Of a stretch of 64,000 nt of DNA, positions 11,784 through 23,862 are shown one piece after another. The first letter of the stretch is position 1. Every line of letters starts with the position of its first letter. The DNA comes from Phascolomyces articulosus (Eukaryota; Mucoromycota; Mucoromycetes; Mucorales; Lichtheimiaceae), in contig JAIXMP010000016.1 in the NCBI GenBank assembly GCA_025677815.1, forward strand, positions 806,001 to 870,000. Reading direction: 5' to 3'. The position numbers and the translations under genes were made by a program. The notes under the pieces are model-generated. The model saw only the letters and a list, made by a program, of their open reading frames with translations, searched no databases and was not told the DNA's origin.

Positions 11784-12192
11784 CAAAAAAGAGGACGATC
11801 AAAATGCTTTAAAGATATACCAAAAGAAAGAGAGAGAGAGAGATGAATAAAACTATAAAAGGTCCTGAGAAAGGTTACTCAGCAGAAATTCGCCTGGAAT
11901 TGACAGCCAAAATAAGCTGGTAAAATAAATAGTCAAATCTTTTTTTACCACTTTTGTTCTTTAGTTTGGGGGAATCATTGTATAGTTTACATCTTCTTTG
12001 TCATGTGAGAATGAGGAGCGGTGATTTAAAAATTGGGTCCTTTTTGCTTTATTTTGGATGGATTCCCTTTTAAGAGTTTCCCTCTTTCTTTTTTTTTATA
12101 TAATTATCTATTTTTTTTTCTTATATAATATATATACAATTCCTTTCACGTAGTATCAACCTTCCCTCTCCTTTTTACTCCATTCCTCCACC
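11784..12192. other. Intergenic: 3' end of DHA2 gene and next promoter
   Basis: Holds the DHA2 3' UTR, with an (AG)n run at 11831-11842 and AATAAA-like hexamers. The leader of the next gene has two T-tracts, TATATAATATATATAC near 12123-12138, and a CT-rich tract just before the ATG. No further coding was seen. Confidence 0.6.
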
Positions 12193-14617
12193 ATGTCGAC
12201 GGAATTACCACCGCTACCGGAATCGTATTATGAAAACTTTTTAGAAAGTTTGGCACAAATTGTGTCTAAACTATTGACGGACAAAGAAACGGAGACTGTA
12301 CTTGCTTCTATTCGATCGTTCCAAGATAAACTAAAACGATTGAGCAGGTAAAGAAAAGTTCCATTCTACCAACCCTTCCTTCTCTCCATGAAAAAAAAAA
12401 GTTCCTACTTATATTAACAACCAACAAAAACAATATGGATATTTATTATTATAAAGTCAAAACCTTACACGTCTCTCGTTGGAAGCAACAGAAGCATCAA
12501 AAAATCAACAACGACGCGGAACAGGAGGACGAGGAGGAAAAGATACTAGCCCCTATTGTCAACATGATGGAAAAACATGTACACAGAATTGTACACGAGG
12601 ATTTATCAAAGCATTTGTTGTCGGTTTTAGTGTCAAATATTTAATTGGTGTTTTACCTGCATTATTAATGGGCAAGGTGTTTAAACGGTAGGTAGATATA
12701 TATATATATAAGAAATGCTTGGCATATCAAGAAAACAAATTCTCTATCAATGTATCGTTCAATGTCATTAATGAATATATCATTATTATTTATCAAGACC
12801 GAGTATTTTGAAGCAATTGGCTGGCAAGTAAGTAGTTATGGTTGTGGTTGATAGATAATGATACAGGAACTTATTATGTGTGTGGGAGAATTGGAGGTGA
12901 TAGGAGAGTAAAATTGAAAAAAGAGAACGTGATTTTTTTTTTGTTGTTGGATATATTACAATCTATCTACTATTATAACCCATTGTCATCCTTATCTAAT
13001 CCATATAAATAATAATAATAATAATAGAGATACGGCCATGTTTGCATTATTCTTGAGTACATTCCTCAGTAGTTACAAGGGAATCTTATGTTTAATGAGA
13101 CGGTACTCCAAATCGGATCGATTGAATTCATTTGTTGCAGGATCCATAGCCGGTGCCTCTCTCTTGATTGATCGTGATAAGCGTCGTCGTCAATCCATCA
13201 TGTTGTACTTGTTAACACGCGCCATTCAATTTACTGGAGCATGGCTTATGAAACAATGGGCGATTCAACGAAAAGCACGACAAAACAAGGAATTGCAAGA
13301 ATTAAAAGAAAAAGTGGATAGAGAAGGATTTGCACCAGGACAACCTCGTCAATTGATTGTCAAGAAACGTTGGGATGATCATCTTGCCAAGTTTATGCAA
13401 CGATGGGCGGGTGTAGGTGTTATGATTTTGGCCAATGCACAAATTATCTTTGCCTTTTTATTCCATCCAGAAACTTTACCCAAGGCTTATGATTCCTTTT
13501 TATTAACCCATTCTGGATGGAAACATGATTTTGGTGGTATGGCTGCTCCCTTGCGGCAAGCTATTGGTGATACTGTGGCTCGTTTGTCACAAGAAAATGG
13601 ATCAATTCGTATGCCTTTGGATACTACTAGTCGTGAATATATTGCTGAAAATGTCAGTCCTAATATTGCTACAATTATTCCTCCCAAGATTCGCCATCGA
13701 TTTATCATGTGTGCATTACAACATCCTTTGGATGCTAGTTGTACACGAAGTAAAGCCACTCTTTTCAGAGATGAATATTTAAGAGCTCTCAAGTTATATG
13801 TTCCTTTGAATGTGGTAAGTAAATTAGTTTGGGGGTTTTTTTTCGTTCCTTTTTTTTTTCACGAAAAGAAGGGCGGAGTTGTGATGTAGTTTTATATCTT
13901 TTTTTTTTTTTTTTTTTTGTGGGGTAAAAAAAAACATATTAATGGGCGGGGTTATATTAATTTTTTGTGAATAGATCATGACAGCTGTTTTCCGATCCAA
14001 GCAATTGACAACACAGTAAGTTTCCCTTTCTAATAACTAGAATTCAGATCCATGACAATGAATATTCATTATATATTACTATCATTATTATAGACCTACC
14101 GATGTATTACACAAGTTTACTTATTCATGTTTACGATCTGCACTTTTCTTGGCTATGTATGTGAGCATGGGTTTTGCTACACCTTGTGCAGTTCGACCTT
14201 TTACAGAAAAAGAACGTTATTGGATGTATCTTTTGCCTGGTGCTGTGGGTGGTGCAATGACATTTTTAGAAGCACGCGGTCGTCAGCTTGGTAAGTGGAA
14301 ACAAAAATTGGGGAAATGAAATGAAAGTGGTCGAAAAAAAAATAACCTTAATTTCTGGAAAAAAAAAAAAAAAACTAATTTTGGGATGACTATGATGATG
14401 GTATTATATAGAACTTGGTCTTTACTGTTTACCCAGAGCTATGGAATCATGGTGGACTTTAGCAGTGAAGAGTGGTTATGCTCGTTCTATTCGTAATGGT
14501 GATGTTGCTGTCTTTATGCTTGCTATGGGTACTCTCATGACAATGTACCAAAATGATAAGGATACCATCAGTTCACATTATCTTAGTGTTATGACTCGAT
14601 TCTTTGGTCATAATTAG
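12193..14617 (+). CDS. TMEM135-like peroxisomal membrane protein
   Basis: Homologue of TMEM135/PMP52, a multi-pass protein of peroxisomal (and mitochondrial) membranes linked in animals to organelle dynamics and lipid handling; the molecular role is not settled. Seven exons (12193-12347, 12457-12687, 12798-12827, 13028-13814, 13975-14015, 14094-14290, 14412-14617) give about 548 residues. The family's N-terminal Cys-rich region is present at about residues 85-105 (YCQHDGKTCTQNCTRGF), followed by a hydrophobic helix (FSVKYLIGVLPALLMGKVFKR) and then SFVAGSIAGASLLID. The C-terminal half has CLRSALFLAMY, a Gly-rich PGAVGGAMTFLEARGR segment (Tim17-like turn) and a last-exon MYQNDKDTISSHY. The ATG lies behind a pyrimidine tract in good context (ACCATGT). 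Exon 3 is only 30 nt. Confidence 0.88.
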
Positions 14618-14755
14618 ATTTTATTATTATTATTATTATTTGACACCATCTTTCATTAAATATTCCTTTTTTTTAATTTTATATTCTATTCTATATATTC
14701 TCCTTCCCTTCTAGCAACCACCATTCACTCACAATATTCAAACTTTTTTTTATTA

Positions 14756-14786
<31 letters not shown>

Positions 14787-15386
14787 TTTACTCAGTTCAT
14801 TTTGATTTGTATACTATTACGAAGAAAAAAACCCTCAAAACAAGTTCAATTTTCAACAAACAATATCAATCAATCATTCTTCTTTTTTTTCTTTTATAAT
14901 ATGATTACGTATTTGATAATAAGGAAAAAAAACAATAAAGATTTTTATAATGATGATAAAAATATATATTTATATTTTTTATAGTACATATGAAAATGTT
15001 TTGATTGAGAAAGATATGTATAAAGGGGAGCTAAAAAAAAAAACAAGGAGAGAGAAGAGATGCAAGATGATGAATGATGATGATGATAACTATGTTAGAC
15101 ACGCATGAAAGAAAATGAAATGATAGAGATAAGAAATAAACCGATGATAATGATACTACTGCTACTAAGCTATATATAAAAAAATTATACTATAATATAG
15201 ATAAATTTGACGGTTTTTGTTGTTGAAAGATAAGAAGAAATTGTGTTATAATATCTCTTGTTTTTCTCTTTTTTTTTTTTCTTTTTTGTTTGTTTGTTAT
15301 TTTTTATAGGCAAAAAGGAAAGAAAATAAGATAATGAAATGTGTGTGTTATTTGTTTGTTTTGGGGGAAGGGACTATTTTTTTTCT
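14618..15386. other. Convergent intergenic region
   Basis: Lies between the 3' ends of the TMEM135-like gene (+) and the ACS transporter (-). It holds a (TTA)n run just after the stop, a (CT)n tract at about 14755-14782 and several T- or A-tracts; it probably comprises the two 3' UTRs. The 60-codon frame at 14802 begins at a non-ATG codon and is low complexity. Confidence 0.6.
14755..14782. repeat. (CT)n microsatellite
   Basis: About 14 uninterrupted CT units in the 3' flank of the TMEM135-like gene. Confidence 0.95.
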
Positions 15387-18014
15387 TTAAGGTGGTGAAG
15401 CAAGCGTGGATCTGTAACCAACTTTATCTTCTTCTTCTTCATCATCATCATTACTATAATAACTATGAGTACGATGAATTCGCACTTGAGAAAGTAAAGG
15501 TTGACGTTCATTCATAAACTCTTCTTCACGAACATCTTGTGGTAGTCTAAATCGTAATTTTAGACACCATGTAATCAAGACACAGCAAATAGCTGCACCA
15601 AGACCAGCCAAGACACAAGTAGTTTTACCATTACCTATTTATATATATATATATTATAGATGTATGATGATGAGTAAGTGGGTATCAGTATTACATTAAA
15701 TACGCAATGATAACAGCAGAAAAGAAACAATAAGAACGGATTTACTAAATATAGCAATGAAAAAGACAAACAATAATAACAACTATTACTTACGAAAATT
15801 AGGAGCATCTGTGACTTCCCAAGTCATTGGCTTGATTAAATAAGGAATAAGATTACCCACCGAAACAATCAGAGCCATCATACAAGCCCTCATTTCATGA
15901 TCACAAGCATAAATTTGACTTGCCCAATTCAATGTAATCGGGATCAATACTGCATTCAAAGTGACTGCAAAAGCGGCAGCAAACATGATAGGTAAAGAAG
16001 AACTACCAAACCAGGCAAAAGAATACCAAAGGGCGGACCAAAGAGAAACCAAGAAAATATGTAATCCTTTGTGTCGCATGATATCTGAAGTTTTGGCAAG
16101 AGCCAAAGTTGGCACAATGGAAAAGATATACACCGATGCACTATAATAATTGGACTGGACTGAAGAATAGCCCATACCATTCAGGATAATGGCAAAATTA
16201 TGAATGACTGAATCTCCCATGACAATACATGCAAACATAAATATAAGCATGTAAATATAAGGTGTTGTCGCCAAATGTTTTAATCTATATATAATAATAA
16301 TAATAATAATAATAGATGAAGAAGCAGGGGAAATGTAGTGAGTAGATGTTGTACATTATTATGCAAATATTGTTTGATAAAAAATAATAATAATAATATA
16401 ACAAATAAATAAAGGGTAAAAAAAATAATCATCAGAGAAAAATAATAAATTAAGGGGATATTTGTAGCAGATCTCCCTCTCTCTCTTTTTACTAATTGAC
16501 TTATTACTCAATCAGTATTAAAGCCCCGGTGGGGAGAGGTGGGGGGATGCATGTAAGAAGTGGGTCATCAGCATGGATGAAGGAGAAAGAAAAGATCGAC
16601 AGGGAATGGATATATATATATATATATATATAGAAAAAAAAGATAGGAGGTATAGTGATTTTTTTTAACTTACGTTTTAGCACTCACGAACAATAAACTT
16701 TCATGTTCTTTCCAAAAATTCTGAGTGATAGGTTTACGTTGTAAAGCAACTTGACGTTCAACTCCTGTAATCCAAGGAGTATTATGAGGATAATTGGGTA
16801 AACAGAAATAACCCGTTATACCAATGATAATGGCTAAAACACCTTCAATCATAAACATCCATTTCCAACCTCGGATATTAGCAACGCCATCCAAAGTTGT
16901 AAAGACGGTACCACCAATGAGTCCATTCGCTGCCAATGCAAGATTTGAGCCAATAACAATCATACAAGCTCGGGTATTAAGTTCTTTTTGTGTATACCAA
17001 CTAGAGATAAGAAAGATGATACATGGATAACAACCCTGGAAAATTGAATGGGTTTATTATTATTATTATCATTATATACAAAAAAGAAAAAAAGATGTTT
17101 GTTATTTTCAGCCAATATTTCTTTTTCGTTTATCTTTTTAAATACAATCCCGTTATCAGTTTAAGTTGAACAAAAAGAATTAGGGAAAAAAAATTTTCAT
17201 GTGGAATCGTATGTTTGTAAAAAAAAAATTGTCAAACACTTACAGCTTCAGATAAGCCCATACAAAAACGCACGACATAGAGTAAACCCCGATGCTTATC
17301 ATTAATAAAGACTGCCAAGTTACTCAATACACCAGAAAGAATGACTGCCGTGGGTAAATAGTATCGAGGTTGAACTTGACTAAAAATGATGTTACTTGGC
17401 ATTTGGAACCTATTTTCCATAATAAACAAATAGAGTAGAAATATGTACATGGTGTTAGTTAGAATATAATAAAGTTATTTCTTGTTTGTTGTTATACATG
17501 ATGTAGTGTATATGTTGTTTCATGAATCATTTGTTTTTATGAAATGACTTTTATGACACTTTTTTTTGCATGAAATTGGTAACAGAAATAATAATAATAA
17601 CGTACAATGAATAACTAATAAAAAACATACTGACGGCCCAATTATAGGCAGAGGAATTCAAATGAAGGTCAGTATTCATCCCTGTTGTGAAAGCATATGC
17701 TAAAATAAAAATAATAAAGTATTATATAGAATGAAATGTAAATGAGTTTATCAATTATGATCAAATATATATGCTTATTGTTTTAGATTTTGAATGGGAA
17801 GATATATAATAAACACTAATTCTTATCTATCCCGATCAGTAAGTCGTCTATTATTATCATTCTATTCGTGTTACTTACGCATATTACCACGAAGAAGTAC
17901 ATTGGAAAAATAAGCACAAGTGCCCCAGGCGACAAGTCTCATATCCAATTTTTTTAATAATGCACGTTCAATATCTCGATCCACTTTAGGATAATAATGT
18001 GAATAATCTTTCAT
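15387..18014 (-). CDS. MFS transporter, anion:cation symporter (Dal5/Tna1-like)
   Basis: Twelve-span proton symporter of the ACS family, whose fungal members import organic anions such as allantoate, nicotinate or pantothenate; the substrate is undetermined. Six exons on the minus strand (18014-17879, 17699-17606, 17409-17244, 17035-16674, 16284-15794, 15634-15387) give about 498 residues. Diagnostic segments are MRLVAWGTCAYFSNVLLRGN in TM1, LHLNSSAYNWAVSMFFISYSLFQMPSNIIF (split over two exons by a GTACGT donor), FCMGLSEA-GCYPCIIFLISSWY, RGWKWMFMIEGVLAI, and LNWASQIYACDHEMRACMMALI near TM11. The cytosolic tail is acidic and holds ERQPLLSQ, an acidic-dileucine-type sorting signal. A long (ATT)n tract lies about 60 bp upstream of the ATG. 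Confidence 0.88.
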
Positions 18015-18070
18015 GTTGTTGTTATAGCGATTTTGTTTGTTGTAAAATAAGTCGTTTTCAATCGTTGTTC

Positions 18071-18172
<102 letters not shown>

Positions 18173-18621
18173 CAATTCAATGTTAATGTAAAATCAATAG
18201 ATAGATAAAGTGTTTTTTTTACATTGAATTTTTTAAACAAGAAGAAAAAAGAAGAGAAAAAGAGAATAAAATCCTGGCCCTGGATTTGATGGCAGTCTTT
18301 ATATAGTTATTTCTTCGGATTTATCGGGAATAAATTTATACATGTCTTTTTTTCTTTTTATATGCAAGAGATCCATGCATATTGGGGATAAAACAAGTTT
18401 ATCTTTTTTTTAGTTGAATTTCCTAATTTATCTTAAAACTCTTTCAATAACAAATCACTTATTATTAATACTATTGTTATTGTGATTGAAAAAAAAAAAC
18501 AAATAATAATACTCATGATAGTTATTGTTATTCACTCTCTAGTGAATTGTGGTTGGTGTAGTATATATATATATTATACGATAATGTAATGATCAAATGG
18601 GTGGGAGTCTAATTCATGATA

Positions 18622-18643
18622 CACACACACACACACACACACT
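18622..18643. repeat. (CA)11 microsatellite
   Basis: Perfect CA dinucleotide run in intergenic DNA. Confidence 0.95.
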
Positions 18644-20719
18644 CCACATAATAATAATAATAATAACAGTCGATCTCTTTATGTTTCGAATAAGATTACA
18701 AAAATACGTACTATGCCCTACCTTCTTATTCCCTTTTTGCCTTCTAATACTTTTTCATTAGATCTTCTTATCATCATCAGATCACAAATGTGTTATGCAT
18801 TATTTTTTGACGGGATCGTCTGTACATCAAATTATCTCGTGTATCAGGTCATCTCGACATGGAGAGACGATGGACCCATCATTTTTTTTTTTACTATAGT
18901 GATAGGTAATTTCTTCATTTTATGTCATTTGAAACCAGCTGATGAATAAGTTAAAAAACCATCATCATGAACCCGTATTTACTTTATGACACTCTCAAAA
19001 GACAATCCATTCGCGCGGCCCCCCCCCCAAAAAAAAGGGACACACCCTCATTATCTTAATAATCTATTATGTAAATATATATGTAAAGTAAATCCATATC
19101 TGCTGTTTGATTTCTATGTAGTATAAACGCTGATGATGGTCTGGACGCAACAAGCATGTTATGTTTTTATTATTTTACGCGTGATCCGTCTTAATATAGA
19201 ACTATTCCGAAATCAATGATCTTGTTGGTTCAAAATGTAGATGTAGTAAAAGGAAAATTGGCTTGATATGACCACACGTGCAATATTAAAATCTACTTTT
19301 TTTTTATTACTACTACTAGTTATATATAATACACATTTGAGAGACTAATACAATTTCTCCTCCTTCACTTACCAACTTGTAAAATTATATTGATATTCTA
19401 CGCTAGAACAGCAAGTGAATTACTATGACTCTCCTTCTTTTTTTTTAGTTTCTCATAATCATTCAAATAACCTTTGAATCAATCCCCTTAATAACCAACT
19501 CTCTATCGCCGCTTCAACGCCGCTGCCATCATCATCATCATGACATTTATTATTATTAATCATCCCAAAGGTATGGTCTATTATATATTCATTGTAATAA
19601 ATGAGAGAGAGAGAGAGAGGTGCTCCTTTTTTTTTTATTATAAAAATTCTACCCATTTATCCATCACTTATCCTCAATTGATTTTTTTTTTCATTCTCCT
19701 TTTTTATTTTTTGCTTTATGTTGTGTCGATCTCCGAGAATCCAACATCAGAACCGTGCGTTGGGTATAAAATCTGTAGATAAATTAAGGTTCAATGATGA
19801 ACGAACGAAAACTATATATGATGGATAAATATAGAATATTTTTGGCACTTGGTGAAAAGTTACCCAAAACCTCTACTCATAACGTGTATATACAAGTGGT
19901 CTTTGTGATAATGCTCGGTAGGTCCGAGATAATTGTTTTTTCTAGACTAAAAGGTTTTTTTTTATATATACGTCACAAGACCTTTTTTAATGCACAGAAA
20001 TTACTCTAGCTTCTTTTTTTTATACATATATAAAACAATAAGAGGCTTTTATCTTTTATATAGATGTATGAATAATAAATAATAAATCTAGAAGAAGAAG
20101 AATATGATGATGAATATATGTTGAGTGTATATATTTGTAGTAGTTAATAAAGAATTATAATGAAGTAAGCACTATAACCGTACAATGTTGGTTATTTCTC
20201 CTTTTCTTCTTCTCTTTCCCCTCCCCCACTCAGTAATAATCTTTCTCAATACGCAGTAAAAAAAAATTGAGTTTTTTTATTGTATCCCAAAATAAACCAT
20301 GATGTACGTAATATGCAAACGTTAATTTATTTTATATATATACAAAAGCCATAAAAATATATTATTATTATACCCGTTGAACCTTAATTCATTTGCATAA
20401 AATAAATAATGATGAAATAGTGTTAAAATGACAGAAAATAATTTGATAAATGATAATGATAGTATATATAAAGAAAAGTATATTTGGATTTTATAATATA
20501 CTAATATGTTAGTTATTAATAATAATATGATAACTCAAACAAAAAAAAAAATAGGTCAATCAAGAGAAATAAAAAAAAATAGGAGGAGGAGAATGAAGCT
20601 TTGTCGTTGGTAAGGAAGGAAGGAGAGAGAGGGGAATATATAAGATATATATATATATTTAATAAAGAGGATAATAGATAAAATGATAATGATGTTTACT
20701 AAAGAATAATTATTATTAA

Positions 20720-23700
20720 TTAATTAAAGGCTCTTCCACCAGACAAGGCAGTATACATGGTATCAATTTGTGGACGATATGTTTTGGAAGCAATTTCACG
20801 TTTCAATTTAAAGGTAGGTGTCAACATATCATTTTCAACCGTAAATTCTTCCAAGGTCAAATAAATTGCTCTCATTTGTTCAAAACCCTTCAAATCATTC
20901 TGTTTGCCATAAGTTGTCAAGATCTTTAAGATATCTTTCTTGACTTCTTCATCTTGACATAATTCTTCAGGGGATTTGTTAGCGAATTTGGATTGTTTGG
21001 ATGCCCACGACTTTAAACTATCCTTGTCAGGTACAATAATACCAACAAGTGAAGGTTGTAATGAATCACCATAGACAAATGCTTGGGCAACTAACTCGTG
21101 CTTTTGATAGACACCTTCGATCTTTTCAGGGGCAACGTATTCTCCCTAAATAATAAATAAAATTGATCGACACAAGGTCAATAATATATATTTATCAATA
21201 AAATTAAGCTCATCCTTATAATAATAAAAAAAGGAGAAGTTCATCTTTATCATATCATATCAAACTTCTCTCCTCATTTTTTTTTTTTTGACAACTCATA
21301 CTCCCACAATTCTTTTTTGTTGTTGTTGTTGTTGTTCTTTTTTTTTTTTTTCTGTTTCTTTACCTGTGAAAGCTTGAAAATATTCTTTCTTCGATCAATG
21401 ATTTTAATACGACCAGCACTATCTACTTCACCAATATCACCTGTCAAAAGCCAACCATCCTTATCAATAGTCTCGGCCGTCTTATCGGGTACCTTGTAAT
21501 ATTCACGCATAATAGAAGGACCACGAATACAAATTTCACCTCGAGGGTTGGGTTTATCAGTTGAAAGATAATTCATATCTGCAACATCCAATAATTTAAA
21601 TTCGGAACAAGGGAATGGTACACCAACAACACCAGATGTGTTATCATCTTGAATGGTCTATCATAGGTTATTCAATAATATGAAAACAGGTGAGGATAAA
21701 ATTAATATGGAATCAAGGTTAATATTTTTATATTAGAAAAAAACTTACCAAGCAACCACCACAAAAGTTTTCGGTTTGACCATAACCTTCAAATACTCGT
21801 GCAGAGAAACAAATACGCATGAAATCCATTACATCGGGAGAAACAGGTGCAGAACCACTAAGAATAAATTTGATACGACCACCTAATTTTGCACGAACCT
21901 AGCCATCATCGTAGAAATTGGAATAAATGAGTAAAAGTCATCCCCCATTTTTTCCTTGCGGCAAAACCAAAGTAGTATATATAAATTTACCTGACCAAAG
22001 ACAACACGATCCCAAAGCCAATGATGTACCGTCTTGCTAATATTAGCCTTCTTTTGATTAAAGGCAGTATTGAACAAGTATTGACTCACGCCACCCTTTG
22101 CTTTCACACCTGCCAACACCTTGTCATAAATCTTGTTGAATAAACGAGGAACTGAACAAAAGACAGTAGGTCTTAATTCAGCAATATCATCTAATAATTT
22201 CAATGTATCACCCTAATGGAATATCATGATTTGTCACTGTGTGAGTATATAATATAGTATGAATCATGATGGATAAAAAAAAAAGTAATTATTACCTGAT
22301 AATAACCAATAGCAGCACCTTGGAAGACATGAACACCTTGAGCAGCACGTTCAAAGACGTGAGCCAATGGTAAATAGGAAATATAAATATCTGTACTATC
22401 AATGTTGGCAAAACTACCAGTAGTACCAAGTTTGTCAATAGCAGCGATCGGTGCGACACAATTGGCATGTGTAATAACAGCACCCTAAAAATTATTTAAA
22501 TTTTTGTTTCAAGTTAGAAAAATAAATCACTTTTATTTATATATATACATATTCTTCTCTTTCCCTCCCTCCCTCCTTTCCACACAATAAATATATTACC
22601 TTTGGAGTACCAGTAGTGCCACTATATTATCATGTGTAAAATAAAATAAAACGTATATGGTTGAGTTGCCACGTAATGAAACATATATTTTAAGAAATGC
22701 TTGGCTTGGAAAGGATTTCCCCTCCTCCCCCACACAATAGACACAAACTCCACACAAATATCACCAAATAAGGGTTGTTTTTTTCTGAACCCCAAAAAAA
22801 AAATTATGCTGTTGAAAAATAAAAATATGCATACCTTGTATAACAAATAGTAGCAATATCTTCTGGTTTAGGTTCGACGCGTTCTTCTTCAGTAATTCCT
22901 TGACCGATCTTTTCCACTTCTTTAAAAGAATAAACAGCTAAACCAGCATGTTGAGCAGCTTCTTTATCAGAAGCCTTGATACCTTCTTCATCCATAATAA
23001 TGACGGTCTTGATGGTAGGAAGACGTTCCTTAAGACGAACAATATTTTGAAGTTTATCTGAACTAGCAACAATAAATTCCATTTCAACTTGATTGATAAT
23101 ATAATCCATGGCTTCAGCACCCAAGGTATCATAAAGAGCCACAATGATAAAGGCTTGACGATAACAAGCTTGTTCAGTCATGGTCCATTCGGGTTTATTG
23201 ACACTGTAAATACCAATCGCCTTTTGTCGTTGTAATCCAAGACTGGTTAAACCTTTAGCATAATTTTCAATACGTATTCGGACTTCTCGATGACTTTGCC
23301 AAACGTATTCTTTTGCAACCCCATTTTCGATACGTCGAGTACCAAGGAAAGGTCGATCTATTATATATATATATATATTAAAAAAAAGATATGTAATCAT
23401 TAGAAATCGTTCCTCCTTCTTCTTTGTTTTCTTTCTTCCCCTTCTTCGTGTACAACCCATCTCTTTTTTTTCACTCCCTTCCCTTAATTATCCAACATCT
23501 CTTTTCTCACAATCATTCCCAAAATAGATATATCACTCCTATCTTTTTACAGTATAATATCTAGGTGATGTGTCATATTTTTCCCACTTTCTCATCCAGA
23601 TACGCACACACACAGACATCTAAATATCTTATATCATCCTCCAAAAAAAAAAAAGTAAATCCATTTCAATCATCAATATCTTTTTTTTTTTACCTCCTCC

Positions 23701-23862
23701 AGCTTTATTGCCATGAAGATAAAGAGCCCACATGGTTCTTTCAGTATCTTCCAATGCATCGACTAATTTTTCTTTAAACAAGAAATGTCGCATCACTGGT
23801 GTTTCACCAGCTTTTTCTTCTGAGACTTTGACGGTATAAGGTGGTTTAAATTCGAGAGGCAT
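20720..23862 (-). CDS. Long-chain acyl-CoA synthetase
   Basis: ATP-dependent ligation of CoA to long-chain fatty acids (ACSL/Faa1-4 type, ANL superfamily), feeding lipid synthesis and beta-oxidation. Eight minus-strand exons (23862-23694, 23357-22835, 22621-22600, 22484-22296, 22212-21991, 21898-21749, 21657-21364, 21145-20720) give about 664 residues. The P-loop AMP-binding motif [13 protein letters not shown] straddles a 22-nt micro-exon. Further signatures are [67 protein letters not shown], and [21 protein letters not shown], the family's FACS hinge region. LTPTFKLKR near the C-terminus holds the adenylation lysine neighbourhood. No N-terminal membrane anchor and no SKL-type PTS1 (it ends RAFN), so a cytosolic or membrane-associated enzyme is likely. 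Length is normal. Confidence 0.95.

Noticed and set aside
18713..18949. 78-codon ATG frame between transporter and synthetase genes
   Set aside because: Hydrophobic and polyF-rich, with no homologue recognised and no supporting splice sites.
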